Shown here: positions 1 to 7,400 of the stretch, one piece after another
Numbering within the stretch: position 1 is the first letter of the stretch
How the letters are laid out: the number at the start of each line of letters is the position of its first letter
Origin: Odoribacter splanchnicus DSM 20712
GTDB lineage: Bacteria; Bacteroidota; Bacteroidia; Bacteroidales; Marinifilaceae
Assembly: GCF_000190535.1 (NCBI RefSeq)
Contig: NC_015160.1
Location: 186,001-250,000, forward strand
Direction of reading: 5' to 3'
Length of the DNA stretch: 64,000 nucleotides
The notes under the pieces: model-generated
Databases searched by the model: none
What the model was told of the DNA's origin: nothing
Seen by the model: only the letters and a program-made list of their open reading frames with translations
Program-made: the position numbers and the translations under genes

Positions 1-306
1 GCTTATGTGCAATATTTGTTAAAAGAACTGGAACTCACGAAGGATGCGGAGAAGTCGAAAGGGCTCTCTTTGGAATTATTGACTGAAGACCATTTGCCGT
101 GTTATGGCTACGAGTATCACCGGCATGCCCGGCAAATGTCTGCCAATACCAAAATATCGGATTTGGGGATCAGTTCTAAAACTTTGTATTACGGGCAATT
201 GGTAAAACTGAAAGAGCTACTGAAGAATAGACGCCATTCTGCTTCGGGAGACGACAAAGTGCATTATGATTATTTGTACTTCGAATTGAATAGTGTCCTA
301 AAATAG
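1..306 (+). CDS. Hypothetical protein, C-terminal part (runs off left edge)
   Basis: The reading frame is open at the window edge (A-Y-V-Q-Y...) and ends at TAG 304-306, so only about 101 C-terminal residues are visible. A GTG lies at position 7, but nothing marks it as a start, so I treat the gene as truncated by the window. The sequence is charged and probably helical (KELELTKDAEKSKG), with a helix-turn-like stretch ISDLGISSKTLYYGQLVKL. No family recognised. The stop codon lies at the left arm of a long hairpin, and the next gene is convergent. Confidence 0.55.
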   Translation, partial: AYVQYLLKELELTKDAEKSKGLSLELLTEDHLPCYGYEYHRHARQMSANTKISDLGISSKTLYYGQLVKLKELLKNRRHSASGDDKVHYDYLYFELNSVLK

Positions 307-365
307 GGATTCCGGGACGGACCTTTCGTCCTATTTTCGGGACGAAAGGTCTGTCCCGGAATCCC
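306..365. terminator. Long near-perfect inverted repeat between convergent genes
   Basis: Arms 306-331 and 340-365 (starting GGGATTCCGGGAC, ending GTCCCGGAATCCC) are complementary over about 26 bp with one internal mismatch and an 8-nt loop. The repeat lies between the stop of the left-edge gene and the 3' end of the minus-strand gene, whose last codons it encodes. It probably acts as a bidirectional terminator. The arm length is greater than usual for an intrinsic terminator, so a small palindromic repeat element is an alternative. Confidence 0.6.
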
Positions 366-870
366 AAAACCTATCTTTTTTCAGATAATTCAAAATAATT
401 ACCGGATTATCGTTTTCGTTCAATTGTTCATTAAGTCGTTTGAGTGGGTCTTGAACAATCTGTCCCTGATTCTCAAGGTATTCACACCTTGCTTTGATTA
501 GCATGACTTCCCACCATTCGACACATATATCCTGAGACATTCCTCTAACAATAAGCATGGGGACGATATTCGGGTCAACGGAATTGATTTCGGCAAAAAT
601 GCCCTGCCGGCTATTCTTATTCCAAAACAGATAATAATTTTTTCCACCTATCGCATTTTCAACAATCAGATTATTCTCACTTTCCATAATGTTTACAGGC
701 ACCACATATTTGCGTCTTATCCACTCCTCCTGTAATTGTGTATTATTTTTAGTTTTCCGGTTCGCCAAATAATTCTCGGGAATTTCCTGTTTCGGTATGT
801 AAATTGTATAAAGAATAGAGTATATCTGAAAACCGGGAAATACGATGAGCCAGAAATAACAAAGTGTCAT
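331..870 (-). CDS. Hypothetical protein, 179 aa, possible N-terminal membrane anchor
   Basis: The ATG at 868-870 gives a hydrophobic aromatic-rich N-terminus (residues about 1-25, YFWLIVFPGF), then a polar region and a C-terminal half rich in W, N and E (ICVEWWEVMLIKARCEYLE, residues about 115-135). No family recognised. The last ten or so residues (DSGTDLSSRK) are encoded by the arm of the long hairpin, so the natural C-terminus may have been altered by that repeat. The gene is wedged between the repeat and a truncated glutaminase fragment, a context suggesting rearrangement. It may itself be a relic, since no convincing ribosome binding site is visible. Confidence 0.42.
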   Translation of the reverse strand: MTLCYFWLIVFPGFQIYSILYTIYIPKQEIPENYLANRKTKNNTQLQEEWIRRKYVVPVNIMESENNLIVENAIGGKNYYLFWNKNSRQGIFAEINSVDPNIVPMLIVRGMSQDICVEWWEVMLIKARCEYLENQGQIVQDPLKRLNEQLNENDNPVIILNYLKKDRFWDSGTDLSSRK

Positions 871-890
871 TTAGCGGATAGATATTTTGA

Positions 891-1334
891 ATCCCGGAGT
901 CCACTTCCTTTCCGTCAGAAGAGGGGATCAGAACGGCCGGCCGGATATTTATCTTCGATAAAGCCGGTACCTGGAGTCAGAAATACAACCTGGTATGGGA
1001 TGAATTACTGGGATTGAATATCTTTCCGAAAGAAGTCGCTCAGAAAGAGATCGCTTATTATCTCACCAAACAGAATCTTTATGGATTACCTTTGGATTCT
1101 CGCCGTACGTATACGAAATCCGATTGGATCATGTGGACGGCTACGATGGCACCGGATGTTGTGACGATGCAGAAATTTATCGCTCCGGTGTATAAATATG
1201 CGAACGAAACGGGCAGCCGTGTGCCTATCAGCGATTGGCACGAAACACCCGATGCTAAACAGGTCGGATTCCAGGCTCGTTCTGTTGTCGGTGGTTATTT
1301 TATGCCGATGTTGAAAAAGGAGCTGATGAAATAA
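891..1334 (+). pseudogene. Glutaminase-family (DUF4965/GtaA-like) C-terminal remnant
   Basis: From about 942 to TAA 1332-1334 one frame encodes [20 protein letters not shown], then [31 protein letters not shown] and [20 protein letters not shown]. This is the C-terminal end of the large secreted Bacteroidetes glutaminase family (DUF4965/DUF1793), whose members are about 800 aa. Only some 130 residues remain. A TGA at 888-890 closes the frame upstream, and the sequence before about 930 no longer resembles the family, so the 5' part was lost by deletion or recombination. No start codon or promoter fits the fragment; the ATG at 1014 is an internal methionine. Family identification is from remembered motif pattern. 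Confidence 0.75.
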
Positions 1335-1746
1335 AGAACTTTTTGTGTTATCCTAATTTGAGAAAGGGTTCCTGGGGATTGGTGCAATTTTCCGGGGACC
1401 TTTTTCTGTTTATACCGACATCTGCTAGTAATTGTACGAACGATGTATCGGTAGCGAGATATAGATTTCCAATTACCCGTAAATTAAGGAAGAATGTGTG
1501 ATAAAACTTTTGTTATCCGGGGAATGAAGCTGAAATAGAAGTTGGTTTAAATCGGTTTATAAAGTTTCTGGTCTCTGTCGCTATCCTCTTGACGAAACCT
1601 CCGGTTCCGGTCATTCGTTTCAACAGCTGTAAAAAAGTATCAGCAAGGTTCAAAGACTTAATAAGCTTTTTATATACTAATTACACTAGGTTGTGTAAAT
1701 CATTTTGAGAGAATCAGAAATTTTGTAATTGAATTTTATATTATTT

Positions 1747-1777
1747 ATTGTTAATAGGAATATTTCTATTAAATTTG
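1747..1777 (+). promoter_or_regulatory. Bacteroidetes-type promoter for the RteC-like gene
   Basis: ATTG (1747-1750), exactly 19 bases, then TAAATTTG (1770-1777) match the Bacteroidetes -33/-7 consensus TTTG-N19-TAnnTTTG. Transcription would start near 1784, giving a leader of about 300 nt before the start at 2087. The long leader makes regulation after initiation likely. Confidence 0.65.
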
Positions 1778-1871
1778 CAACTGTTGTATAGTTGTAGGCT
1801 GAGGGTGTTTATTCCATCAGTTCGGAGGGAAGCGTTTTTTCTAAGTCGGCAAAAAGATTACTTGAAAAATG

Positions 1872-1903
1872 ATTAAAACGTGCCGTTTTAATTTAGTTTT
1901 TTA
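1872..1903 (+). terminator. Hairpin plus T-run inside the leader (possible attenuator)
   Basis: ATTAAAACG (1872-1880) and CGTTTTAAT (1884-1892) form a perfect 9-bp stem with a 3-nt loop, followed by TTTAGTTTTTT. It sits about 90 nt after the predicted transcription start and just before the multi-helix element. It could be an intrinsic terminator used for attenuation or, because it is AT-rich and symmetric, a protein-binding dyad. Confidence 0.45.
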
Positions 1904-2041
1904 AGTTTATAAAGTTGTGCTTCGGCACTTAAAGTTCATCGACTCCGGTATAGTATCTTTCGGAATTTTGTTCGGGATGACATCGCTGGGGATTGTTGAA
2001 AAGTGTCGTAGGGGCTATGAACTTTATAGATTTTATAAACT
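1904..2041 (+). ncRNA. Candidate structured cis-regulatory RNA
   Basis: Several nested helices are readable. P1 is AGTTTATAAA (1904-1913) with TTTATAAACT (2032-2041), 10 bp. P2 is GTGC-TTCG-GCAC (1917-1928), with a stable UUCG loop. P3 is TAAAGTTCAT (1930-1939) with ATGAACTTTA (2017-2026), 10 bp. Inside P3 lie TCCG/CGGA (1944-1964) and GACAT/GTGTC (1979-2007, one G-U pair). The element closes 34 nt before the ribosome binding site of the downstream gene. It matches none of the riboswitch cores I can recall (TPP, cobalamin, SAM, c-di-GMP, THF). A chance fold in AT-rich DNA is possible, but two independent 10-bp long-range helices plus a UUCG hairpin argue against it. Confidence 0.5.
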
Positions 2042-2086
2042 AAACTTTCCGGTACGATAAATTTGAATTCTTTTGGAGGTATGACA

Positions 2087-2842
2087 ATGTCGTTTACCGG
2101 GGTAAACGACATCATAAGTTATCTCAGGAGAATATTCAGGAACACTCAGATGGAAGTTTTAAATTTAGTACTGGTCTATTTGCAGAATCTTATGCATGCC
2201 GATGTGACTATTCATAAAGAGGAAACAGATCAGGTTTGGTTTAATGAAGCCCGGAGTATAAGTGACTTTAACAGTCATTTGATGATCGGGGAGATTATGT
2301 GCACTTCGTTTTTAGCGGATTGGGTCGAACGGGCCGGTAAAGATCCGGTGTTGATGAAAGTGATTATGGAACGCTTTAACCAGTTTAATCAATTGTATCG
2401 TTATGACGACAATTTTGGCTGGACCCATCGGTATCTGACAATCCGCGAGCAGGGAGCCCTGCTTGCCCTGAACGATTTGCCTGCAGTTACCCGGGAAACG
2501 ATCGCCCGTTATCTGATTTTACAGCATACCTCCCTGGAACGTCAGCAAAAATTGTTTTATTGTCGCGAATCGTTTCTGAAACAGGAGTATAAATTGAGAT
2601 TGACTCCGACAGAATTGTTGGAACTTTCGTTGTCTTTGCTGGCTTCCGGAAAATTGGAAGGTGATAGTAAAAGTGTCACACAAATCGGTACGGTGCGTTT
2701 TTTGGCCGATTGTCTGGGACTCGATTTCCCGGCTAATTATGATTCGCTGATGTACCAATTGAAGGAGAGAGAACAGCTGACTAAATTTATGGACGAATTA
2801 CGCCAAAGCCTGATCGCTTATCTGCGAAAGAAAAATAGTTGA
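2087..2842 (+). CDS. RteC-like regulatory protein
   Basis: About 251 aa. I chose ATG 2087 because GGAGG (2075-2079) sits 7 bases upstream; ATG 2081 in the same frame would be too close. The C-terminal third (residues about 175-250: LTPTELLELSLSLLASGKLE, then QIGTVRFLADCLGLDF and LTKFMDELRQSLIAYL) follows the pattern of RteC, the regulator of excision in CTnDOT-type conjugative elements, as I remember it. The N-terminal half is divergent, so it may be a chromosomal relative rather than an element-borne RteC. No conjugation genes lie nearby. The long structured leader suggests control after transcription starts. Confidence 0.55.
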   Translation: MSFTGVNDIISYLRRIFRNTQMEVLNLVLVYLQNLMHADVTIHKEETDQVWFNEARSISDFNSHLMIGEIMCTSFLADWVERAGKDPVLMKVIMERFNQFNQLYRYDDNFGWTHRYLTIREQGALLALNDLPAVTRETIARYLILQHTSLERQQKLFYCRESFLKQEYKLRLTPTELLELSLSLLASGKLEGDSKSVTQIGTVRFLADCLGLDFPANYDSLMYQLKEREQLTKFMDELRQSLIAYLRKKNS

Positions 2843-2925
2843 TTGTAAGCTTTTGAGAATGAATAGGGGGGATATAGGGGAAAATTATGTGGCCGTACAC
2901 TATGATAACGATTATACTTGTCGTA

Positions 2926-2968
2926 TATTTTTGTATTATTATTACAGTAGTAGAATGACGACTGTAAT
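2926..2968 (+). promoter_or_regulatory. Promoter with overlapping operator-like dyad
   Basis: TATTTTTG (2926-2933) is a good Bacteroidetes -7 box, although no clear -33 box is seen. Starting 8 bases later, ATTACAGT (2941-2948) and ACTGTAAT (2961-2968) form an 8-bp inverted repeat with a 12-nt spacer, covering the expected transcription start and first bases. The arrangement fits a repressor operator for the small gene at 2991. Confidence 0.45.
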
Positions 2969-2990
2969 TGCAATTCAAAGTCTGAGGAAT

Positions 2991-3140
2991 ATGGCCGGAA
3001 TAAAACGACAAAAGCAAAATTCAACAATAACAGAGATACAGATTGTCTATCGTTATAGGGGGAAATGCAGGGAAACAGATTGGGAGGAAAAGGTGTTGAA
3101 GTGGTTACTTATAATTGCCTTGCTATGGTTATTCGATTGA
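2991..3140 (+). CDS. Small probable membrane protein, 49 aa
   Basis: ATG 2991 has a purine-rich GAGGA immediately upstream (2983-2987). The product has a basic start (MAGIKRQKQNSTITEIQ), a middle stretch YRYRGKCRETDWEE and a C-terminal hydrophobic helix (VLKWLLIIALLWLFD, residues about 35-49), like a tail-anchored small protein. The frame is open further upstream, but the promoter and dyad at 2926-2968 favour this start. The stop is directly followed by a strong terminator, so promoter, start, stop and terminator form a tidy transcription unit. No homologue recognised. With only 49 codons it could be a chance frame. Confidence 0.4.
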   Translation: MAGIKRQKQNSTITEIQIVYRYRGKCRETDWEEKVLKWLLIIALLWLFD

Positions 3141-3147
3141 TTATTAA

Positions 3148-3184
3148 AATCCTGCGGGTAGGTTTTAGCCTGACCCGCAGGATT
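3148..3184. terminator. Bidirectional intrinsic terminator
   Basis: AATCCTGCGGGT (3148-3159) pairs perfectly with ACCCGCAGGATT (3173-3184), a 12-bp GC-rich stem. T-rich tracts lie on both sides in the appropriate direction (TTTATTTTT after it on +, TTTTAATAA on -). It serves the minus-strand ROK kinase and the small plus-strand gene. Confidence 0.85.
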
Positions 3185-3190
3185 CGAAGT

Positions 3191-4153
3191 TTATTTTTCC
3201 AGCTCTTTCCAGACTAAAGCAGCAGCTCCGTAAATGGCGACATTCTTAGTCAGTTTAGAAGGTAAGATTTTGACTTTATTGCTATAAATCTTCAAAAGAT
3301 TCATTTCCATATGATCTTTTACCGGTTCGAAAAGCAGGTCGCCGGCTTTGGCCAGGCCTCCCATCAGGAAGATGGCTTCTGGGCTGGTGATGGCAACGGC
3401 GTTGGCCAAAGCTTCACCCAGCATTTTTCCGGTATATTTGAAAGTATTGATAGCGATCATATCGCCTTTTTGTGCAGCTTCGCTTACGATTTTCGCATTC
3501 ATTTCATTGAAAGGGATGGATCTCAATTCGCTCGGATAGTTATATTTAGCCATCATTTTATAAGCGGTGCGTTTTACTCCCGTGGCAGATACATAGGTCT
3601 CCAGACAACCGCTACGTCCGCAACCACATTGGCGGCCGTTGGGAGAAACGATGGTATGACCGAGTTCTCCGGCAAAGCCGTCGTGTCCGTAAACCAATTC
3701 GCCGTTGACTACGAATCCACTACCCAGACCGGTACCTAAAGTGACCATGATGAAATTTTTCATCCCTTGGGCACCGCCGTAAATCATTTCACCGATAGCT
3801 GCAGCTTTGGCGTCGTTGTTCAGATAAACCGGCAGTTCGGGATAGTATTCTTTCATCATATCGCACAAAGGAATGACATCGTGCCAAGGCAGGTTCGGTG
3901 CAAATTCGATCGCTCCTTTGAAGTAATTACCATTGGGTGCTCCGATTCCGATTCCTACAAAGTTGACTTCCTGGCGGATAGGATCCAGTACTTTTTCGAT
4001 TTCCAGATATAATTCTTTCAGATAATCGTTGATATCTTCATGTTTAGCTGTCGGGATGTTCCCTTCTGTAAGGTAGTTCCCTTCTCTGTCGATAAAACCA
4101 AAAGCGGTGTTGGTACCACCGATGTCAATCCCTAAAGCGACGTCTTTTTTCAT
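3191..4153 (-). CDS. ROK-family sugar kinase (glucokinase-like)
   Basis: 320 aa, the usual ROK length. It phosphorylates a hexose, most likely glucose, with ATP in the cytoplasm, feeding sugars from glycan breakdown into glycolysis. Visible motifs are the N-terminal phosphate-binding loop GIDIGGTNTAFGFID (residues about 8-22), GTGLGSGFVVNG (about 143-154), and the ROK zinc/substrate signature built on GELGHT with the cysteine cluster CGCGRSGCLE (about 178-187). No DNA-binding domain precedes the kinase, so it is an enzyme rather than a ROK repressor. It has its own promoter and terminator. The exact sugar (glucose, mannose or fructose) cannot be read from sequence; the GH125 mannosidase nearby makes mannose possible. 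Confidence 0.85.
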   Translation of the reverse strand: MKKDVALGIDIGGTNTAFGFIDREGNYLTEGNIPTAKHEDINDYLKELYLEIEKVLDPIRQEVNFVGIGIGAPNGNYFKGAIEFAPNLPWHDVIPLCDMMKEYYPELPVYLNNDAKAAAIGEMIYGGAQGMKNFIMVTLGTGLGSGFVVNGELVYGHDGFAGELGHTIVSPNGRQCGCGRSGCLETYVSATGVKRTAYKMMAKYNYPSELRSIPFNEMNAKIVSEAAQKGDMIAINTFKYTGKMLGEALANAVAITSPEAIFLMGGLAKAGDLLFEPVKDHMEMNLLKIYSNKVKILPSKLTKNVAIYGAAALVWKELEK

Positions 4154-4177
4154 GATCTTGTGATTTAATTAGTAGTG

Positions 4178-4207
4178 CAAATATAGCCCTAATATTTAAA
4201 AATCAAT
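4178..4207 (-). promoter_or_regulatory. Promoter for the ROK kinase
   Basis: On the minus strand TATATTTG (plus 4178-4185) is a match to the -7 box TAnnTTTG, with ATTG (plus 4204-4207) 18 bases further upstream. The predicted start is about 20 bases before the kinase ATG at 4153. The promoter overlaps the 3' end of the decayed gene upstream. Confidence 0.6.
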
Positions 4208-4462
4208 TCTCCTCCCCGGACAATTTCGGCATTTTCGAGCTGGAAATTGTCGATTCGTAACCCGTTCGGTTCTATTTTCCGGATAAGAACCTCTATGGAA
4301 TGCCGGCTTTCGACTTTGAGAGTGAAAGTTTTTCCCTCTGTCGGTTTGCTCCGGATCTACCTGACCGTTGTATCCGGAAGTGCCGATGAACAGATTGACC
4401 GGAATATCCTGCCGGACATGGGCTGAAGACTGTAAAAAAGGATTGCAACGATAGAAAATCAA
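4189..4462 (-). pseudogene. Decayed C-terminal fragment, probably of a glycan-degrading enzyme
   Basis: Two minus-strand frames join into one plausible polypeptide. The first (4462 to about 4350) encodes HVRQDIPVNLFIGTSGYNGQ and VDPEQ. The second (about 4350 to TAG 4189-4191) encodes GKTFTLKVESRHSIEVLIRK, then IEPNGLRIDNFQLENAEIV and ends RGGELIFKY. A frameshift near 4350 separates them, and there is no upstream remainder. The style resembles the C-terminal beta-domain of a secreted glycosidase, but I cannot name the family. It lies just downstream of the hybrid sensor in the same orientation, so the sensor may have lost a target gene here. Confidence 0.5.
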
Positions 4463-4475
4463 CTGATTTTCATGT

Positions 4476-7400
4476 TCATGTTACTATTTCTGACGATTTA
4501 TTTCCGGCATTGTTTTTAGCATTATTCAAAAATTCTTTCGGGGGAACTCCGAATTGTTCTTTAAAACATTTCGTGAAATAAGAAGAAGAACTGAACCCGA
4601 CCAATTCGTAGATTTCGTTGATCCGGTATTCTTGTTGTAAAAGCAATTCGGCAGCCATCTTCAAACGGATTGTCTTCAGGTAGTCGTTGGGCGACATACC
4701 TGAAATTCCTTTGATTTTCCGATAGAAATTCGAACGGCTCATACACATGATTTCTGCCAGTGTGTCGATAGAGAAAGTAGGTTCCTGCAGGTTCTTTTGA
4801 ATTTCGGTATCCAGACGTTCGATAAATTCTTTGTCTTTGGGCGAAATAGCCATCGTTTCGGCTGTAACCAAAGGTGAAGAAGCGAAAAGTTTCCGTAGTT
4901 TCTGACGGTTTTGCAACAGATTGTCTATTTGAGTCTTCAAATGTTGTACAGAGAAAGGTTTTTCGATGTAAGCGTCCGAGCCGTATTGAAGTCCTTTGAT
5001 TTTATCGTCGGTCGTAGTCTTGGCGGTTAAAAGGATAACCGGAATGTGACAATATTGAGGGTTGTTCTTGATACTTTCACACAGGCTGTAACCGTCCATC
5101 TCCGGCATCATGATATCGCTGACTACCAGATCGACGTTTGTTTCCTTTAGAATGGCGAGTGCCTCTTTCCCGTTCCGGGCCATCAGGATGCGGTAATATT
5201 TATTCAATTGTTCGGCTGTCAGGCTCAGCAATTCGGTGTTGTCTTCTGTTAAAAGAATACTATAGCTGCCTTTCCCTTCAAGAGTCTGGAGTTCTTTGCC
5301 CGTATCGCTTACCGGAGAGGTCAACAGTTCCAGTTTTACCTGATCGTCTTCTTGGGTATTTTCTTGCAACAGAGGAATATGGATAATAAATGTAGTTTTC
5401 TGTGTTTGTTCGTCCAGATAAAGTCTGCCGCCATGTTTTTCTGCCAGCAACTTGGCTAAAGGCAGGCCGATTCCGGTTCCGCCCCGGCTGTTGTCCGTTT
5501 GATAGAAGATTTCAAAAATTCTTTTCCTGTCCGAACGGGGAATGCCCGGACCGTTGTCGGATACCCGGATCTCGAAATATTCCTGCTCGGTTTGTAATGT
5601 CACTCCGATCTTATCGTGGGCATATTTCAGGGCATTGCTCAAGAGATTGCTGATGATCTTTGTCAGTGCTTCTTCATCCGCACAGCCGATATAAGGAGTT
5701 ACGGGCAATTGGACATCCAGGGCGATATTTTTTAACTGGGCTGCCGGGGCAAAACGACTTACTATGTTGTGAAGTAATTCGTTTAAATTGTATTTTCTCA
5801 GTTTGAGTTTGAATTCATTTGTCTCTGTTTTCCTGAAATCCAGCAGTTGGTTGATCAGGTTGAGTAAAAGGTCCGTGTTTTGATTCATGGTAGTGAGGTA
5901 TTTCCTCGTCTCTTCATTGCCGTCGCCGGATTGGATAATACTTTCCAGAGGCATTTTGATCAAACTTAACGGAGTACGGATTTCATGGGCTACTTGAGTG
6001 AAAAAGTTTATTTTGGTTTGATAGGTTTCTTTTTCCTGTTGTTGTCTGTATTGTTTCAGTAATTCTTCGTGTTGCTTCTTCACCCGCTTGGACCAGGATC
6101 TGAAAGTCATAACTCCCAGGAATAAGATTAAAATGGTATAAAACAGATAAGCCCAGCTGCTTTTCCAGAAAGGGGGAAGAATCTGTAAACTGATCGAGGA
6201 ACCTTCGGTATTCCATAAGCCGTCGTTGTTCGAACCTTTCACCCGAAAAACATAATCTCCCGGTTGGAGGTTGGTGTATGAGGCTTCATTTTTACCATCG
6301 GTATAGATCCATTCTTTATCGACTCCTTCCAGCATATAGGCATATTCATTCTTGTCCGGAGCCTGATAACTGAGGGAAGCAAAAGTAAAACTGAAGGTAT
6401 TCTGATCGTAGGGCAGCGTAATCGCAGAAGTTTGAGTAATGGACCGGGATAAAGGGGAGTCAGGAGTATCGGGCCCTATTTCCTGATTGAAAAGGCTGAA
6501 CCGGGTGATGACTACTTCCGGTATATAAGTATTTTCCCGGAAATCTTCGGGATAGAAACAGTTGAATCCGTTGATTCCGCCGAAATAGAGCTTGTCGTCG
6601 TGAGCATGCAGGGAAGAATGGAAATTGAACTGGTTACTTTGCAACCCGTCGGCTTGCGTATATAGTTTCCATTTCCGGGTCTGAGGATTGATCGATAATA
6701 ATCCGGCATTTCCGGCTATCCATAAATTTCCGGCTTTATCTTCTTCGATGGCATAAACCACCGGATTAGGCAATACCTGGTTTTCCGGATCGAAAGAAGC
6801 AAAAGTTTCGGTGTCGTAATCGAATGTACACAAACCGGCTCCTTCTGTCCCGAACCAGATGTTCTGCCGGCTGTCTTCGAAAATGGTGATGATACTGTTA
6901 CTGGTTACAGATCCTTTTTGGTCGGGGTTATAGTTGTAATGTGTCCAGCTCTTATCCGGGTAATGATAGCGGAAAAGGCCGGTATTATAAGTCGCAATCC
7001 ACAGATTGTTTCTGCTGTCTTCCAGGATGTCGTAGATGTGGGAAGTGGTTCCGACATCGGTGATGAGTGAAAAATCCCCGGTGGATGAATTGTAACGGTT
7101 TAATCCCCAGGCTGTTCCGATCAGGATAGTACCTTCCCGGTCTTTGTATATGGAGTAAATACTGTTGTCACTGATGGTTCGGATATCTCCGCGCGTATGC
7201 TGATGATTGACGACCCGTCCGGTGGTAAGATCCAGGATGTCCAGGCCTCTTGAAAAAGTGCCTATCCATAATTTCGGGCCGTCGAGGAATAAAGCATGGA
7301 TATTGTGATAGCTGATACTGGCTCCCCGGGCTCCCGGCAGATAGCTCTTAATCTGGTTTGTTTTCGTGTTCAAATAGTTCAAACCACCGTCTTCTGTAGC

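Larger units (their letters stand above)
1335..2086. other. Long intergenic region with promoter and structured leader
   Basis: No credible protein-coding frame is present in these 750 bases. The first 400 bases show only a weak hairpin after the glutaminase remnant (AAAGGGTTCC... / ...GGGGACCTTT, 1364-1405). The rest holds a good promoter (1747-1777), a 9-bp hairpin followed by T residues (1872-1903), a multi-helix element (1904-2041) and the ribosome binding site of the RteC-like gene, each listed separately. Confidence 0.6.

Noticed and set aside
1872..2041. 6S RNA or other housekeeping RNA
   Set aside because: Length and branching do not match the long rod with a central bubble expected for 6S RNA, and no SRP, tmRNA or RNase P signature is present.
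2787..3027. Minus-strand frames after the RteC-like gene
   Set aside because: AT-rich chance frames without start signals; the plus-strand small gene with promoter and terminator is better supported.
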